A DNA stretch of 9,710 bases, taken from assembly GCA_003224635.1 (NCBI GenBank), contig QHZK01000333.1:1-9710 (forward strand), in the 5' to 3' direction. The translations under genes and the position numbers were made by a program. Positions 1 to 8,372 of the stretch are shown piece after piece. This stretch comes from Acidobacteriota bacterium. GTDB lineage: Bacteria > Acidobacteriota > Terriglobia > UBA7540. The stretch's first letter is position 1; each line of letters starts with the position of its first letter. Under the pieces are notes generated by a model. The model was not told the origin of the DNA. It saw only the letters and a program-made list of their open reading frames with translations, and did no database searches.

Positions 1-311
1 TCAATATCCCCTATACCCAGGTCACCGCGATGGACTACGGGGAGCACGCGGGCCGACGGGTTGCCGCCGCCGTCTTTGTGGCGTGGCCGCTACTGTTCTC
101 CCATAAGAAGCGGCACTACCTCACGGTCTATTTCAACCGCGATGAGGCGAAAGCCAGCGAAATGCGGGAGAAAATCGCCCAAGACCCCAACTTCGCACCG
201 ACCGGCGATGTGGCGGCGTTCGAGATCAACAAGCACGATTTTGCCGATGTGATCGACGTGCTCCAAGCCAAGACGGGACTCAAGGTAAAATTGGAGTCTG
301 TCAGCCATTAA
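1..311 (+). CDS. C-terminal part of a small protein of unknown function (5' end outside window)
   Basis: The frame is open from the left edge (first full codon at position 3) to a TAA at 309-311, giving about 102 visible residues. An in-frame ATG at 30 exists, but the sequence before it (NIPYTQVTAMDYG) reads like normal protein, so the true start is probably upstream. The visible part has a short hydrophobic stretch (RVAAAVFVAWPLLF), then a basic turn (SHKKRHYL), then an alternating beta-like segment (LTVYF) and a C-terminal helix-rich part ending KTGLKVKLESVSH. The pattern suggests a small domain with a hairpin or membrane-associated segment, similar to short hypothetical proteins common in Acidobacteriota that end in a 'TGxKV' motif. 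That likeness is from memory. No catalytic motif is visible and no function can be assigned. It converges on the minus-strand gene that ends at 529. Confidence 0.6.
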   Translation, partial: NIPYTQVTAMDYGEHAGRRVAAAVFVAWPLLFSHKKRHYLTVYFNRDEAKASEMREKIAQDPNFAPTGDVAAFEINKHDFADVIDVLQAKTGLKVKLESVSH

Positions 312-373
312 GATGGAGTGCGGTCCTGAGAGTAGGTATCAGCATCGCACCCTCATGACAGGCGAAGCTTGGG

Positions 374-396
374 GAGATGGTTTCTGGTGCCATCTC
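374..396. terminator. Stem-loop in the convergent gap, possible bidirectional terminator
   Basis: The convergent gap 312-528 holds a perfect 7-bp inverted repeat, GAGATGG (374-380) and CCATCTC (390-396), with a 9-nt loop. On the plus strand a short T4 run follows about 12 nt later (near 408), which is further than in a textbook terminator. On the minus strand no clear U-tract follows. A second weaker hairpin (GAGAA 449-453 / TTCTC 459-463) lies nearer the end of the minus-strand gene. Placement between two converging genes fits transcription termination, but neither hairpin is a clean Rho-independent signal. I see no gene in 312-528. Confidence 0.3.
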
Positions 397-528
397 TGAC
401 AGGGTTTTCGGTCAAGCTCATCGTGGCACCGGAGTAAGACATTGCCGAGAGAAAAGGCTTCTCGAAAACAAAACGGGAAAGCATCAGACTCACACGTCAT
501 GCTCCTCAGGTGCCTTCCAGCCGACGCT

Positions 529-2709
529 TCACCTAGTGTCCACGGCGCAGCGGAAGCCGATCGTACCTGCACGATCGATGCTCGGTGCCATGAGCAGGTA
601 CTTGCCGTGCTCGTCCAGACGGTAGGCTTGCGGGAAATACCACCCACTGCCCTGCGGCTGGTAGTAACTTCCTCCGCGCACGATCGCGGCCCGAGTGTGC
701 TCGTCGACGTACTCGTCGGTCCACTGCCAGACGTTTCCCACCAAGTCCATGACTCCGTATGGGCTTGCACCCTTTGGGAACGCGTCCACGTGGGTGGGCT
801 CGCGCATGTCGCGCCTCTTGTCCGGGGCCGGGACAGCGGTCGCATCCCGGTCCTGACCCCACGGGTAGGGGCGTCCGTCGGTTCCCTGCGCCGCGTACTG
901 CCATTCCCATTCGTGCGGCAGGCGCTTTCCCGCCCATGTCGCGTAAGCGCGAGCATCCTCGAGCGAAACCCAAGTCACCGGTTTCTTACCCCAGCCCTGC
1001 GGGTAAGCTCGGTTTTTCCAGTCGCGCAGAAAATTGTGGTCGTCCTTCGGATGGTATTCCATAGCATCAATGAACTTCTTAAACTCGGCGTTGGTCACCG
1101 GGTAGCGATCTAGGTAAAACGCTCTGATGTGCATCTTATGAAGGTGCTGTCGGCGCGGTGAGTCCTCCCACGGCATTTGCACGTCGAGGCCGATGTCGTT
1201 TCCGCCTTCAATCTCAACCCCGGCCACGCGAAACTCGAAGTCGCCAGAGGGAATCTTTACCATTCCCTCAGGATCCGTCGCTGCGGCGGGGGTGGAGGGA
1301 ATCTCGACAAGCTCCTGTGGCAGGAAGTGCCACTCATGGGAGTAACTGGCGAGGGGCCTTCTGGCCAGGTCGTGCATGCCAGCAAGCAGTGCGCGCAGGC
1401 TGTCAGGATTGCCCCGGGTGGCGAGCACTGCGCCGAAGCCGTGAGCCTCCATGTCAAAGCTGAGAGTCGCAGTCCCTCCGCTGACTTCGGGGGTCAGCTC
1501 AACACCGTGCCAGAGATCGAAATAATGCAGGCCGTCCTTGTAGGGGACCTCGATCTGGCGGCCCTTCACGCCAAACTCGTTGCGGTTAATGATGGTCCAC
1601 AGCGTTCGCTCCTGGCGAGGAAACTTGCTAGCGAAGACTCCGTATTGCAGCACGGGCGTGTGCGGTTCCCAGTCGGGCGTCGCGAGCAAATCAGGGAAGT
1701 CTCGCTCGATCTTGGCAATGCGGCGCAGAGCTTCGGCATCGCGCTCATCGATTTGGTTCCAGATCCCCCAGATGTTCTCCCAGCTTTCGTACCCGACGCC
1801 ATTGAAGAAGGCGTACTGCAGGTCATCGGTCTTGTCGCGCGCCCAGCGGTTACACACGTTCACCATGTGGCGCGATTCCAGCCATTTATATAGGCTGATC
1901 ATCGGGACGAAGGGATACTTCCAGTAGCCCCAGCTCATATTGTTCCAGGCGAGGGCTTCCGCGGGGTTTTCGGGAGCGCCCTCGGGCTGGAAAGCCAGCG
2001 GATGGCCAGTGGCGTCGGACGCCTGTCGGAAATCCAGCGGCAATTCAGCGAGCGTATCGCCGTTGACGCCGTCCGCGCCGACTTCCGCCAGCAGGCGTGC
2101 CGTGGCCACCGCGTTCGGTAATCCTTCGTCGCGCGTCCCCTGGTCCCACACCATCACCGGAAACAGCACTCGCACGCCGCGCCGGTGAAAGTCCTCGATC
2201 ATGTGGTGGATGCCTGTGACTCCGCCCGGCATGTCGCGCAGCAGATCATACTGGTTGCGGCTGTCGACACCGATGTTGGTGTATGTGTGCCAGGCCAGCA
2301 CAGAGTCAATGCCGCCGTAACGCTTCTCAAGATCGTCGAGGTAACGGTCCACCGTATACCTGCCTGCTCCCGGGTCGTAGAAGTAGCGGTCCTCGATCAT
2401 CATTTGGGGCTGAATGAAGGCTGCCTGTGTCCACTTGAGTTCCGGACGATCGTATTCCCCGCTGTGAAAGCCAGCGCGGATCAGGCGTTCATGCCGATAG
2501 TGCTTGATGTCGGCAAGCCAGTTCTCGAAGTCCGACTTCGATGTGGGCACCTGGCCTTGCCTGGCGCAGCAGTGGTCCTTGGCCTCGGTCGCGTTGGGCG
2601 GCCCAGGAATCTGCTCGCCCTGAGGAGGAAACTTCGTATCCTGGCCTGAGAGAGCTGGAGTCAGAGAGAGAGCAAAGAGCAAAACCGGGAGGAAACGAAT
2701 CTTGTGCAT
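529..2709 (-). CDS. Exported fusion protein: glycoside-hydrolase-like TIM barrel plus FGE/SUMF1-like C-terminal domain
   Basis: The predicted protein has 726 residues. The start is ATG at 2707-2709, preceded by GGAG (plus-strand CTCC 2715-2718) at a 5-nt spacing. Residues 1-22 form a Sec-type signal peptide (MHKIRF, then a hydrophobic core, then ALSGQ), so the protein is exported. Residues about 55-365 read like a TIM-barrel glycoside hydrolase: a VLFPVMVWDQ strand (181-190), an AEVGADGVNGD strand end with acidic D213 and D218, and many aromatic residues. Residues about 367-432 look like the C-terminal beta-sandwich typical of such enzymes. Residues about 482-724 are a formylglycine-generating-enzyme-like (SUMF1) domain: MVKIPSGDF, FYLDRYPVTNAEF, PVTWVSLEDARAYATWAGKRLPHE in sense, GVMDLVGNVWQWTDE, VRGGSYY and GFRCA. 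The two closely spaced active-site cysteines of true FGE are absent; only the structural-type Cys721 of GFRC remains. It is therefore unlikely to activate sulfatases. The domain may be a structural, ligand-binding or other oxidoreductase variant. It is the last of three minus-strand envelope genes. The exact glycosidase family is not recognised. Confidence 0.85.
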   Translation of the reverse strand: MHKIRFLPVLLFALSLTPALSGQDTKFPPQGEQIPGPPNATEAKDHCCARQGQVPTSKSDFENWLADIKHYRHERLIRAGFHSGEYDRPELKWTQAAFIQPQMMIEDRYFYDPGAGRYTVDRYLDDLEKRYGGIDSVLAWHTYTNIGVDSRNQYDLLRDMPGGVTGIHHMIEDFHRRGVRVLFPVMVWDQGTRDEGLPNAVATARLLAEVGADGVNGDTLAELPLDFRQASDATGHPLAFQPEGAPENPAEALAWNNMSWGYWKYPFVPMISLYKWLESRHMVNVCNRWARDKTDDLQYAFFNGVGYESWENIWGIWNQIDERDAEALRRIAKIERDFPDLLATPDWEPHTPVLQYGVFASKFPRQERTLWTIINRNEFGVKGRQIEVPYKDGLHYFDLWHGVELTPEVSGGTATLSFDMEAHGFGAVLATRGNPDSLRALLAGMHDLARRPLASYSHEWHFLPQELVEIPSTPAAATDPEGMVKIPSGDFEFRVAGVEIEGGNDIGLDVQMPWEDSPRRQHLHKMHIRAFYLDRYPVTNAEFKKFIDAMEYHPKDDHNFLRDWKNRAYPQGWGKKPVTWVSLEDARAYATWAGKRLPHEWEWQYAAQGTDGRPYPWGQDRDATAVPAPDKRRDMREPTHVDAFPKGASPYGVMDLVGNVWQWTDEYVDEHTRAAIVRGGSYYQPQGSGWYFPQAYRLDEHGKYLLMAPSIDRAGTIGFRCAVDTR

Positions 2710-3048
2710 GTGGACTCCGCGGGGGCCAGTTGCCCAGCGGCGAAGCCTTCGCGCGGGAGCGCGGTCCGACTCCGCGCAAGACTCCGCCGGCTCGGTTCAC
2801 TAACAGCCCTATTTCTGAAAAACGAGCAAGTCCTTCACATGAATTTTGGGTTGCCTATCCGGTGTCAATCCGCTCCCCGGTAGGTTCGCCTGGAGATACC
2901 GCTGCTTAGCGCAGGGAATTCCCTTTGCTCCGTGGCACACACGAACGAGGAGACACTAAGAGCGTGGGCCATCAGCAAGTTTGGAGACGCAAATCCTCCA
3001 AGAACCTGGCCGGACTCCCGCCTCGGGGGAGCTACAGGTTCTTTTTCG
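2710..3048 (-). other. 339-nt intergenic region between receptor gene and fusion-protein gene
   Basis: No convincing gene lies here; short open frames across it have no coding character. On the minus strand there is a perfect -35 hexamer TTGACA (plus-strand TGTCAA, 2863-2868), but the best -10 candidates 17-18 nt downstream (AATTCA, ATTCAT) match poorly, so a promoter for the gene at 2709 is only possible. Such a promoter would leave a leader of about 120 nt. The right end holds the hairpin at 3000-3043 just after the receptor stop codon, and the left end holds the Shine-Dalgarno sequence of the downstream gene. Confidence 0.35.
3000..3043. terminator. Strong stem-loop immediately after the receptor gene
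   Basis: AAGAACCTG (3000-3008) and CAGGTTCTT (3035-3043) form a perfect 9-bp outer stem. CTCCC (3015-3019) and GGGAG (3027-3031) can add an inner stem. The hairpin begins 5 nt after the receptor stop codon (minus strand, 3049-3051), the right place for a terminator or a 3'-end stabilising structure. The run of Ts (3042-3046), however, follows the hairpin on the plus strand; on the minus strand the hairpin is followed by GGAGGATTTG, not a U-tract. It may act as a 3' mRNA-protecting hairpin or a partial, Rho-assisted terminator. Confidence 0.45.
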
Positions 3049-6000
3049 TCAGTAGCTGATGTGAATTCCAAACTGCGCCGCGCGCGGTAGAATCTGGCTC
3101 GTGGATCGGCCGAACAGACTGCTCGCCAGATCGCTGACCGGGTTCGTCAAGTTGACGCGATTGAACAAATTGAAAATATCCGCCCGGATCTCCAAAGAAG
3201 CGCCCTCGGACGTAAACCAGGGGATTCTGCTGGCCTTGCTAAACTCAACGTTGGCGTTGGCCAACCCCGGACCTTGGAAGGTGTTCCTGCCCAGGTTGCC
3301 TTGGTGTCCTGGAGCCGGCACAGGGAAAGCGGACGCCGGGAACGCACCCGTGATGAAGTCAGAGCGACTGGCGGACTTCTTGTTGCCGAAAGAGGGCGTG
3401 TCCGGCGTGTCGTAATCGTAGCCGTCGGCGTTGAAATCGCCACCCACATTGACGCCATTCACGACATTGTAGGGAGCACTGCTGAAAACTGTGAAAGGTT
3501 GACCGGACTGGAGCGTGGCGATCGTGGAAAAGTGCCAGCCACCCAGCACCCTGGCTGCCATCCCCTCCCGCCACGGAACCGGGATGTTGACAACGCTATC
3601 CAAGGTGAAGCGCCTTCCGACGTCGTAATCGGACAGGCCATGCTGCGCCGCCACGTCGAGCGGATTAAAGATCGCCTCGCCATTGGTCGTTCCGTTGTCA
3701 TTGCTGCTGAGGTAATCGGTCGACTTGCCGACCGTGAAAATTCCCCTCAGCGACCAGTTCTGGCGGAATCGTTTACTGACCATGAATGTCCCGTAATTGC
3801 CGTCCGCTACCCCCATGGTGCGTCCGAAAACAATCGGACCAAAGAATGGGTTCAGACGAGTCTGAGTCCCGTTATGAATCACCAAGTCGCCGGGGAAACG
3901 GTTCACGTCCGTTTGAGTAAAGAGGTTGTCGCTATGAGAGCCGTTGTAGTCCCCCTCAATCAGCACATCGTGTCCCATGTCGCGCTGGAGGCTCAACATC
4001 CAACTGTGGGTTCTCGGCTGATCCATGTGGGGCACCTCGCCTGAGGTATAGACCGGAATTCCCACCAACCCGCCCGCAGAGTTGACCCGGAAAGTAAGGC
4101 CTGAAGGCAGCGGCCAGAGGCTTCCCGAGGGATCCCCGAGGGCATAGCTGAAAGGCTGGTTGTTGAACACGTTAAAGTTGGGGCTAGCCCATGTGGGAGG
4201 ATTAGCCCGGGCGGGGAAGGAGAACGATCCGCCTGCGAGCCGATTGTAAAAGATACCATACCCGCCGCGAACGGCGAATTTGCCGTTGCCGAATACGTCC
4301 CAGCCGAAGCCGACCCTGGGACCCCACCCTGTCGGGACGTTGTTCACGACATAGGACTTGTTGCCGCCGCGTACGGACATCGTCCCGCTGGCTACCTCTT
4401 CGGCGAAGGTGTTGCCGGAACCAGGCGTGAAGAAGGGGAACGGAGTCTTCTGGTTCTTGTAGGTTCCCCAGTGTCCGAAGTAATCGAAGCGCAGACCCAA
4501 ATTAAACGTGAGGCGCGGCGTCACCTTGAAGTCGTCTTGCACGAAGGCACCCACGTAGAACAACCGAATGAGCTGGTATAGGTCACCTGCAAGCGCTCCG
4601 GATGAGACCTTGACCGTGGGACCAGACTGGGAGAAGGGCAGGTCCTGGGCAAAGTCGAGCAGATTGGCGAAGCCGAAACCGGGACGCAACAGCGGGGAGG
4701 TGAAGTTGTCATCGTCGTGCTGGCGGTCGGCCTCAAAGCCGGTTTCGATGGTGTGCCGGCCACGCGTCCAGGTGAGGACATCATGCCAGTTGTAATTGTC
4801 ATGCACCCAACCGGCAGGTCCCCACTGGCTGAAGCCGGAGACGCCTGTGATGAAAGCATTGGGGAGGTTCTTGTTGTGATAAGTGCCGGGATTACTGCCG
4901 TCGGCTTTCACGCCTGTCCAAGACACCTCATTCAACAACGTGGGGGAGAACGTGTGAATCCAATTCACTTTCCCGTAAATCCCGTGATTGGGAACCTTCA
5001 CGCGGTAGATAGCACGAGGATCGGTCTGCAACTGATCTGAGTAAGTCCGGAACCAGTTGAAGAACATGCGGTCCTTGTCGCCGTTAAAATTGTAATCCAC
5101 GCGTCCGTGCCATTGGTAGGCGTTGTGCGTTGGACTCTGATCGAAGAAGCCGGTGCCGACGGCCGGAAGATTCGGCGGCAAGTTAGCTGGGGCGGGGTAG
5201 TGGCTGGGCGTGAGTGCCTCGAGTTGTGCCACGGTCAGGAACCCCGTCGTGGGCGGGGCCGCCGGGGGAGCGCTGCTGAAGAATGCATCCGCGACGCGGT
5301 TGGGGAGGTTTTGGGACACCCATTGCGTGAACTGGGGAGTTTCGACCGTAGCCACTTGGGTAGCCGCGTTGGAAGAGCGCAGAATGAAGATGCCCCCGAA
5401 GCCGAACAATTTGTTCTTGATCAGAGGGCCGCCGAGGGTACCACCGAACTCGTTGCGTCTGAACACCGGGACCGCGTGGCACCCTGTCGACCCCGGGGGA
5501 CAAGTCTGAAAGATGGTGCGGCTGGTTAAATCATTGTTGGTGTGAAATTCTGAAAGCGTGCCGTGGATCTCATTGGTTCCAGGTTTCGTAAAGACCTGAA
5601 TGTAGGCACCACTGTCCCGGCCCTTAGAAGCCGAGAAGGTCACAGCTGAGATGCGAACCGCTTCCACGAAATCCGGCTCCGGCGTGAGATTAACGATGCC
5701 GTCTCGAGAGTTTCCATTTACGCTCGAACCGTCCACTTCATATTCATTGTTCTCTTGCCGCTGACCGGAAGCGTTAATCTCGTAACCCGGCTCCTGTTCA
5801 AAGCTGTCGTTATTGGCGGAGCCAGACCCTAACGCGCCTCCGCGCGGCAAACCTGACCCCGTCACGCCGGGAGCAAGTTGGATCATGCTCGTGTAGATGT
5901 TCCTTCCAAGCAGGGGTGCTTCGTCGATGGTTCGTTCGTCGATCTGGCGGGAAGTAGCGCTCTTGGCTGTCTCGACCGCCGCAACAGCCGCCTTCACCTC

Positions 6001-6372
6001 AACCGTTGTCTTCTGCTCCCCCACGGAAAGGACAGGGTAAAGGGTTTTCACTTGGTTGGACTCCAAAAGGAGGTCAGCTTGAATCCAAGGCTTAAACCCG
6101 GGGGCTTCCACCTCGACTCCGTACTTCCCCTCTGGGAGAGCGGTGATGCGAAAAGTGCCGACGGTACCGCTTACGGTTTCCGACTTGACATTGGTGTCTC
6201 GATTGGTGACTACGATTTTGGCATTGGGGATCGTCGCTCCGGTTGGGTCGGTTACCGTTCCCTCAAACCCACTCTTGAATTGGGCTTTCGCACACTCCGC
6301 CGTCACCGCGAACAAACAGAGCAAAGCCAGTAGCTCAAAGATTCTCCCCGATACTGTCAAGTGGCTCTTCAT
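3049..6372 (-). CDS. TonB-dependent-receptor-like outer-membrane protein, Oar type
   Basis: The predicted protein has 1107 residues, which is in the usual range for Oar-like receptors. The start is ATG at 6370-6372, with GAGGGG (plus-strand 6381-6386) 8 nt upstream. Residues 1-30 are a signal peptide ending in an AKA-Q type cleavage site. Residues about 32-125 form a carboxypeptidase-regulatory-like beta-sandwich (FEGTVTDPTGATIPNAKIVV, then ALPEGKYGVEVEAPGF in sense). A plug-like region follows (about 140-290: LLGRNIYTSMIQLAPGV, NNEYEVDGSSVNG, DFVEAVRI, SGAYIQVFTKPGTNEIHG). The rest has the alternating pattern and periodic aromatic residues of a long beta-barrel and ends in ...FGIHISY, with the terminal aromatic residue expected for outer-membrane barrel assembly. 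No clear TonB box is visible, as is common for this class. Family knowledge suggests import or binding of large substrates at the outer membrane. The flanking glycosidase-like and TPR proteins make a glycan or glycopeptide ligand plausible, but this is inference. Confidence 0.93.
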   Translation of the reverse strand: MKSHLTVSGRIFELLALLCLFAVTAECAKAQFKSGFEGTVTDPTGATIPNAKIVVTNRDTNVKSETVSGTVGTFRITALPEGKYGVEVEAPGFKPWIQADLLLESNQVKTLYPVLSVGEQKTTVEVKAAVAAVETAKSATSRQIDERTIDEAPLLGRNIYTSMIQLAPGVTGSGLPRGGALGSGSANNDSFEQEPGYEINASGQRQENNEYEVDGSSVNGNSRDGIVNLTPEPDFVEAVRISAVTFSASKGRDSGAYIQVFTKPGTNEIHGTLSEFHTNNDLTSRTIFQTCPPGSTGCHAVPVFRRNEFGGTLGGPLIKNKLFGFGGIFILRSSNAATQVATVETPQFTQWVSQNLPNRVADAFFSSAPPAAPPTTGFLTVAQLEALTPSHYPAPANLPPNLPAVGTGFFDQSPTHNAYQWHGRVDYNFNGDKDRMFFNWFRTYSDQLQTDPRAIYRVKVPNHGIYGKVNWIHTFSPTLLNEVSWTGVKADGSNPGTYHNKNLPNAFITGVSGFSQWGPAGWVHDNYNWHDVLTWTRGRHTIETGFEADRQHDDDNFTSPLLRPGFGFANLLDFAQDLPFSQSGPTVKVSSGALAGDLYQLIRLFYVGAFVQDDFKVTPRLTFNLGLRFDYFGHWGTYKNQKTPFPFFTPGSGNTFAEEVASGTMSVRGGNKSYVVNNVPTGWGPRVGFGWDVFGNGKFAVRGGYGIFYNRLAGGSFSFPARANPPTWASPNFNVFNNQPFSYALGDPSGSLWPLPSGLTFRVNSAGGLVGIPVYTSGEVPHMDQPRTHSWMLSLQRDMGHDVLIEGDYNGSHSDNLFTQTDVNRFPGDLVIHNGTQTRLNPFFGPIVFGRTMGVADGNYGTFMVSKRFRQNWSLRGIFTVGKSTDYLSSNDNGTTNGEAIFNPLDVAAQHGLSDYDVGRRFTLDSVVNIPVPWREGMAARVLGGWHFSTIATLQSGQPFTVFSSAPYNVVNGVNVGGDFNADGYDYDTPDTPSFGNKKSASRSDFITGAFPASAFPVPAPGHQGNLGRNTFQGPGLANANVEFSKASRIPWFTSEGASLEIRADIFNLFNRVNLTNPVSDLASSLFGRSTSQILPRAAQFGIHISY

Positions 6373-6555
6373 GGTTAATTCCCCTCTCTGCCCTTGCGGC
6401 GAGTTTGGCAGACGGGCTTGCTGCCTTGAATCTCACTCCCGACTATTAAAACGCCCGATGTCCAATTCAGTCTGTCCTGCCAAGCTGCGTTTCTGCCTGT
6501 TGGCGCTTCACCCCCAAGTGAACTTGGCCCGGTTTGTAGATGTTTCATATCCAGC
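6373..6555 (-). other. 183-nt gap between TPR gene and receptor gene, with a small dyad
   Basis: This gap holds the receptor Shine-Dalgarno sequence and a perfect dyad CCAAGT-GA-ACTTGG at 6514-6527. As RNA, the dyad can form a 5-bp stem with a 4-nt loop. It sits about 30 nt after the stop codon of the TPR gene and about 140 nt before the receptor start. It could be an operator or a weak termination or processing hairpin; no U-tract follows on the minus strand. An AT-rich patch near 6440-6450 could hold a -10 element, but I find no convincing -35 partner. Confidence 0.3.
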
Positions 6556-8292
6556 CTACTGCCCCAGCAACATGATCTTGGGCTTCTCTTCCATTTCTGC
6601 ACGTTGTTCATTAGCCTGGCTTAAGAGATTCTGCCCCTCTTTCTGTTTGCCAATGCTGATGTACAACCTCCCGAGCTGATACTTTGCAGCGACGTGTTGG
6701 GGATTTATACGAAGGGCGATTTCGAAGTTTTTTGCGGCGAGCTCAGGGTCCTTCTCGATGTAGAGCTTGCCGAGAAGAAAATACGAGTCGGCGAAACCGG
6801 GATTCAGCTGGATGGACCGTTCTAGAGCACGCCTCGCTTGTTGATCCACAGCCGTGGCGTCGATCCGCGGTAATCCGGTCAGCTTACGAAGGGCGAGTCC
6901 GTAGAAGTAATAGATGTAGAAATCGTTGGGGAACTCCTTCACCCCTACAGCGAGCGTTCGTACTGCCTCTGCGGCTTGTCCTTCATAAACTTCGCTGACG
7001 GCCAGCCCGATAAGAGCATGACGGTGGTCGGTCTGACGTTTCATCGCGGACCGGAACGTCCGCTGAGCCTCTTCATGTCTTCCCAGGTCTTCAAGAATAG
7101 CGCCCTTCTGAACTGCTAGACGGTAGGACTGGGGGATATGGGCTAGGCCCGCTTCAACCACCTCCAGACCCAGAGGCTCATTCTCATGCTCCATGAGAAG
7201 GGCGCTCAGGCTGAGGTAGGGCTCTTCGCGGTCAGGCTCGATATCGATCAGCTTTCGGAATGCCTCAGCGGAGAGTTCGAGCTTTCCAGCCCGTCGGGCG
7301 ATCTCGCCCAACAGCCCTAACGAATCCGGATCGGGCTTTCGGGCGGCAAGTTCTCGAAGGATCTCCAGAGCCTCATTGGTACGGCCCATCTTGTCGAGAA
7401 CCAGAGCGCGCCTATAGTCCAGGCCAGGCAGCTCAGCGCCCCTCTGTCGGGCCTTTTCAAAGCTTTCCAAGGCTTGATCCTCGCGGCCACACTTAAAATA
7501 TAGAAGGCCCGCCTGGTAGTAATCTCCCGCCGAAGCATCCCCGACGTCAGCCAGCCGCTTGAGGGCCAGTTGGCTCTTTTCCAGCTGGCGTGTTTCGTAA
7601 AGAGACAACGCAAACGAGAGAATGGCCGCCGAGTTTTGAAATACACCCTCCCCCGCCTGCTGGAACTGCGCGACTGCTGCTTCGTATTGCTTCCGCTTCT
7701 CAGCAATCATGCCGAGGAAAAGGTGCGCTAGAGGGCTGGCATCGGATTTTGGCGTCAATTGCTCGAACTCTCGTGCGGCAAGATCGTATCGGCGGGAATC
7801 GAAGTACGAAATCGCAAGGTTCTTTCTCGCAGGCACGAACCCAGGGTCGATCGTGAGAACCCTCTGAAAACAGTCCCGTGCTTTCTCGGTATCGCCCTTC
7901 AGGGTATAGGTAGCTCCTATAGCGTTTAAGAGAACGAGATTGGAAGGATCGGATTCGAGTCCCCGATTGAAAGCCTGCAATGCTGCGTCGGGCCTTCCTT
8001 GCTGGACAAGCTTCACGCCTTTTCTATAGGACTCTTGAGCCTCAACAGACTGGGAGGTGGTTTGCGCGAGGCTCAGAAAGGAAGAAAGAAGTACGGCCAG
8101 GAAATAGAACAGAAGCAGTCGCTGGCAGGTCCGGGCTAACCGAGACGCCCTCCGGCCCTGCCATGCCGCAACGAGCCATGCCCGGACGTCACAGAAACGT
8201 TCCACGCCGCCCTTCCGCCAGGAATTCAACCGGCTAAGTCGCCATGCTTCCGTGCCAGCCTGCTGAGGACAGCGGGTAGGCGCCGACCACAT
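6556..8292 (-). CDS. Secreted or membrane-anchored TPR-repeat protein
   Basis: With the ATG at 8290-8292 the protein has 578 residues. After a basic N-terminal region, residues about 59-77 form a strongly hydrophobic segment (LLLFYFLAVLLSSFLSLAQ), either a signal peptide cleaved near LA-Q or a membrane anchor. The rest, about residues 84-560, consists of roughly 13-14 tetratricopeptide repeats with the typical W/L-G-Y-A-F-P pattern (for example GRPDAALQAFNRGLESDP, GDTEKARDCFQRVLTIDP, DPELAAKNFEIALRINP). TPR arrays are protein-binding scaffolds, so this one probably works in the periplasm. The start is uncertain. A GTG at 8320-8322 gives 588 residues but has no ribosome-binding site. The ATG has GCGGAG close upstream. 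A GTG at 8203-8205, with GGAAGG upstream, gives a shorter and more signal-peptide-like N-terminus. The stop is TAG at 6556-6558. It is the first of three minus-strand envelope genes, and a good promoter lies upstream at 8373-8401. Confidence 0.87.
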   Translation of the reverse strand: MWSAPTRCPQQAGTEAWRLSRLNSWRKGGVERFCDVRAWLVAAWQGRRASRLARTCQRLLLFYFLAVLLSSFLSLAQTTSQSVEAQESYRKGVKLVQQGRPDAALQAFNRGLESDPSNLVLLNAIGATYTLKGDTEKARDCFQRVLTIDPGFVPARKNLAISYFDSRRYDLAAREFEQLTPKSDASPLAHLFLGMIAEKRKQYEAAVAQFQQAGEGVFQNSAAILSFALSLYETRQLEKSQLALKRLADVGDASAGDYYQAGLLYFKCGREDQALESFEKARQRGAELPGLDYRRALVLDKMGRTNEALEILRELAARKPDPDSLGLLGEIARRAGKLELSAEAFRKLIDIEPDREEPYLSLSALLMEHENEPLGLEVVEAGLAHIPQSYRLAVQKGAILEDLGRHEEAQRTFRSAMKRQTDHRHALIGLAVSEVYEGQAAEAVRTLAVGVKEFPNDFYIYYFYGLALRKLTGLPRIDATAVDQQARRALERSIQLNPGFADSYFLLGKLYIEKDPELAAKNFEIALRINPQHVAAKYQLGRLYISIGKQKEGQNLLSQANEQRAEMEEKPKIMLLGQ

Positions 8293-8372
8293 TGACTCCG
8301 CTTTCCATCTCGACGATCCCACGCGAGCGTTTGGGACTCACGGTGGGAGGCTTCTGGTCCGGAAACGGCCAA

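Noticed and set aside
442..1113. Long plus-strand open frame opposite the fusion-protein gene
   Set aside because: It is antisense to the strongly coding FGE-like region, lacks a recognisable protein pattern and is explained as a shadow of the real gene.
1177..1893. 238-codon plus-strand open frame
   Set aside because: It lies wholly within the minus-strand barrel-coding region, whose protein has clear family features; this frame has none.
529..2709. Naming the gene as a sulfatase-activating formylglycine-generating enzyme
   Set aside because: The catalytic cysteine pair is missing and no sulfatase gene is present in the window.
2840..2868. Confident promoter for the fusion-protein gene from TTGACA at 2863-2868
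   Set aside because: The -35 is perfect but no -10 at 16-18 bp matches more than three of six positions, so it is mentioned only as a possibility.
3274..4044. 256-codon plus-strand open frame inside the receptor gene
   Set aside because: It is antisense to the beta-barrel coding sequence and is a by-product of its codon use.
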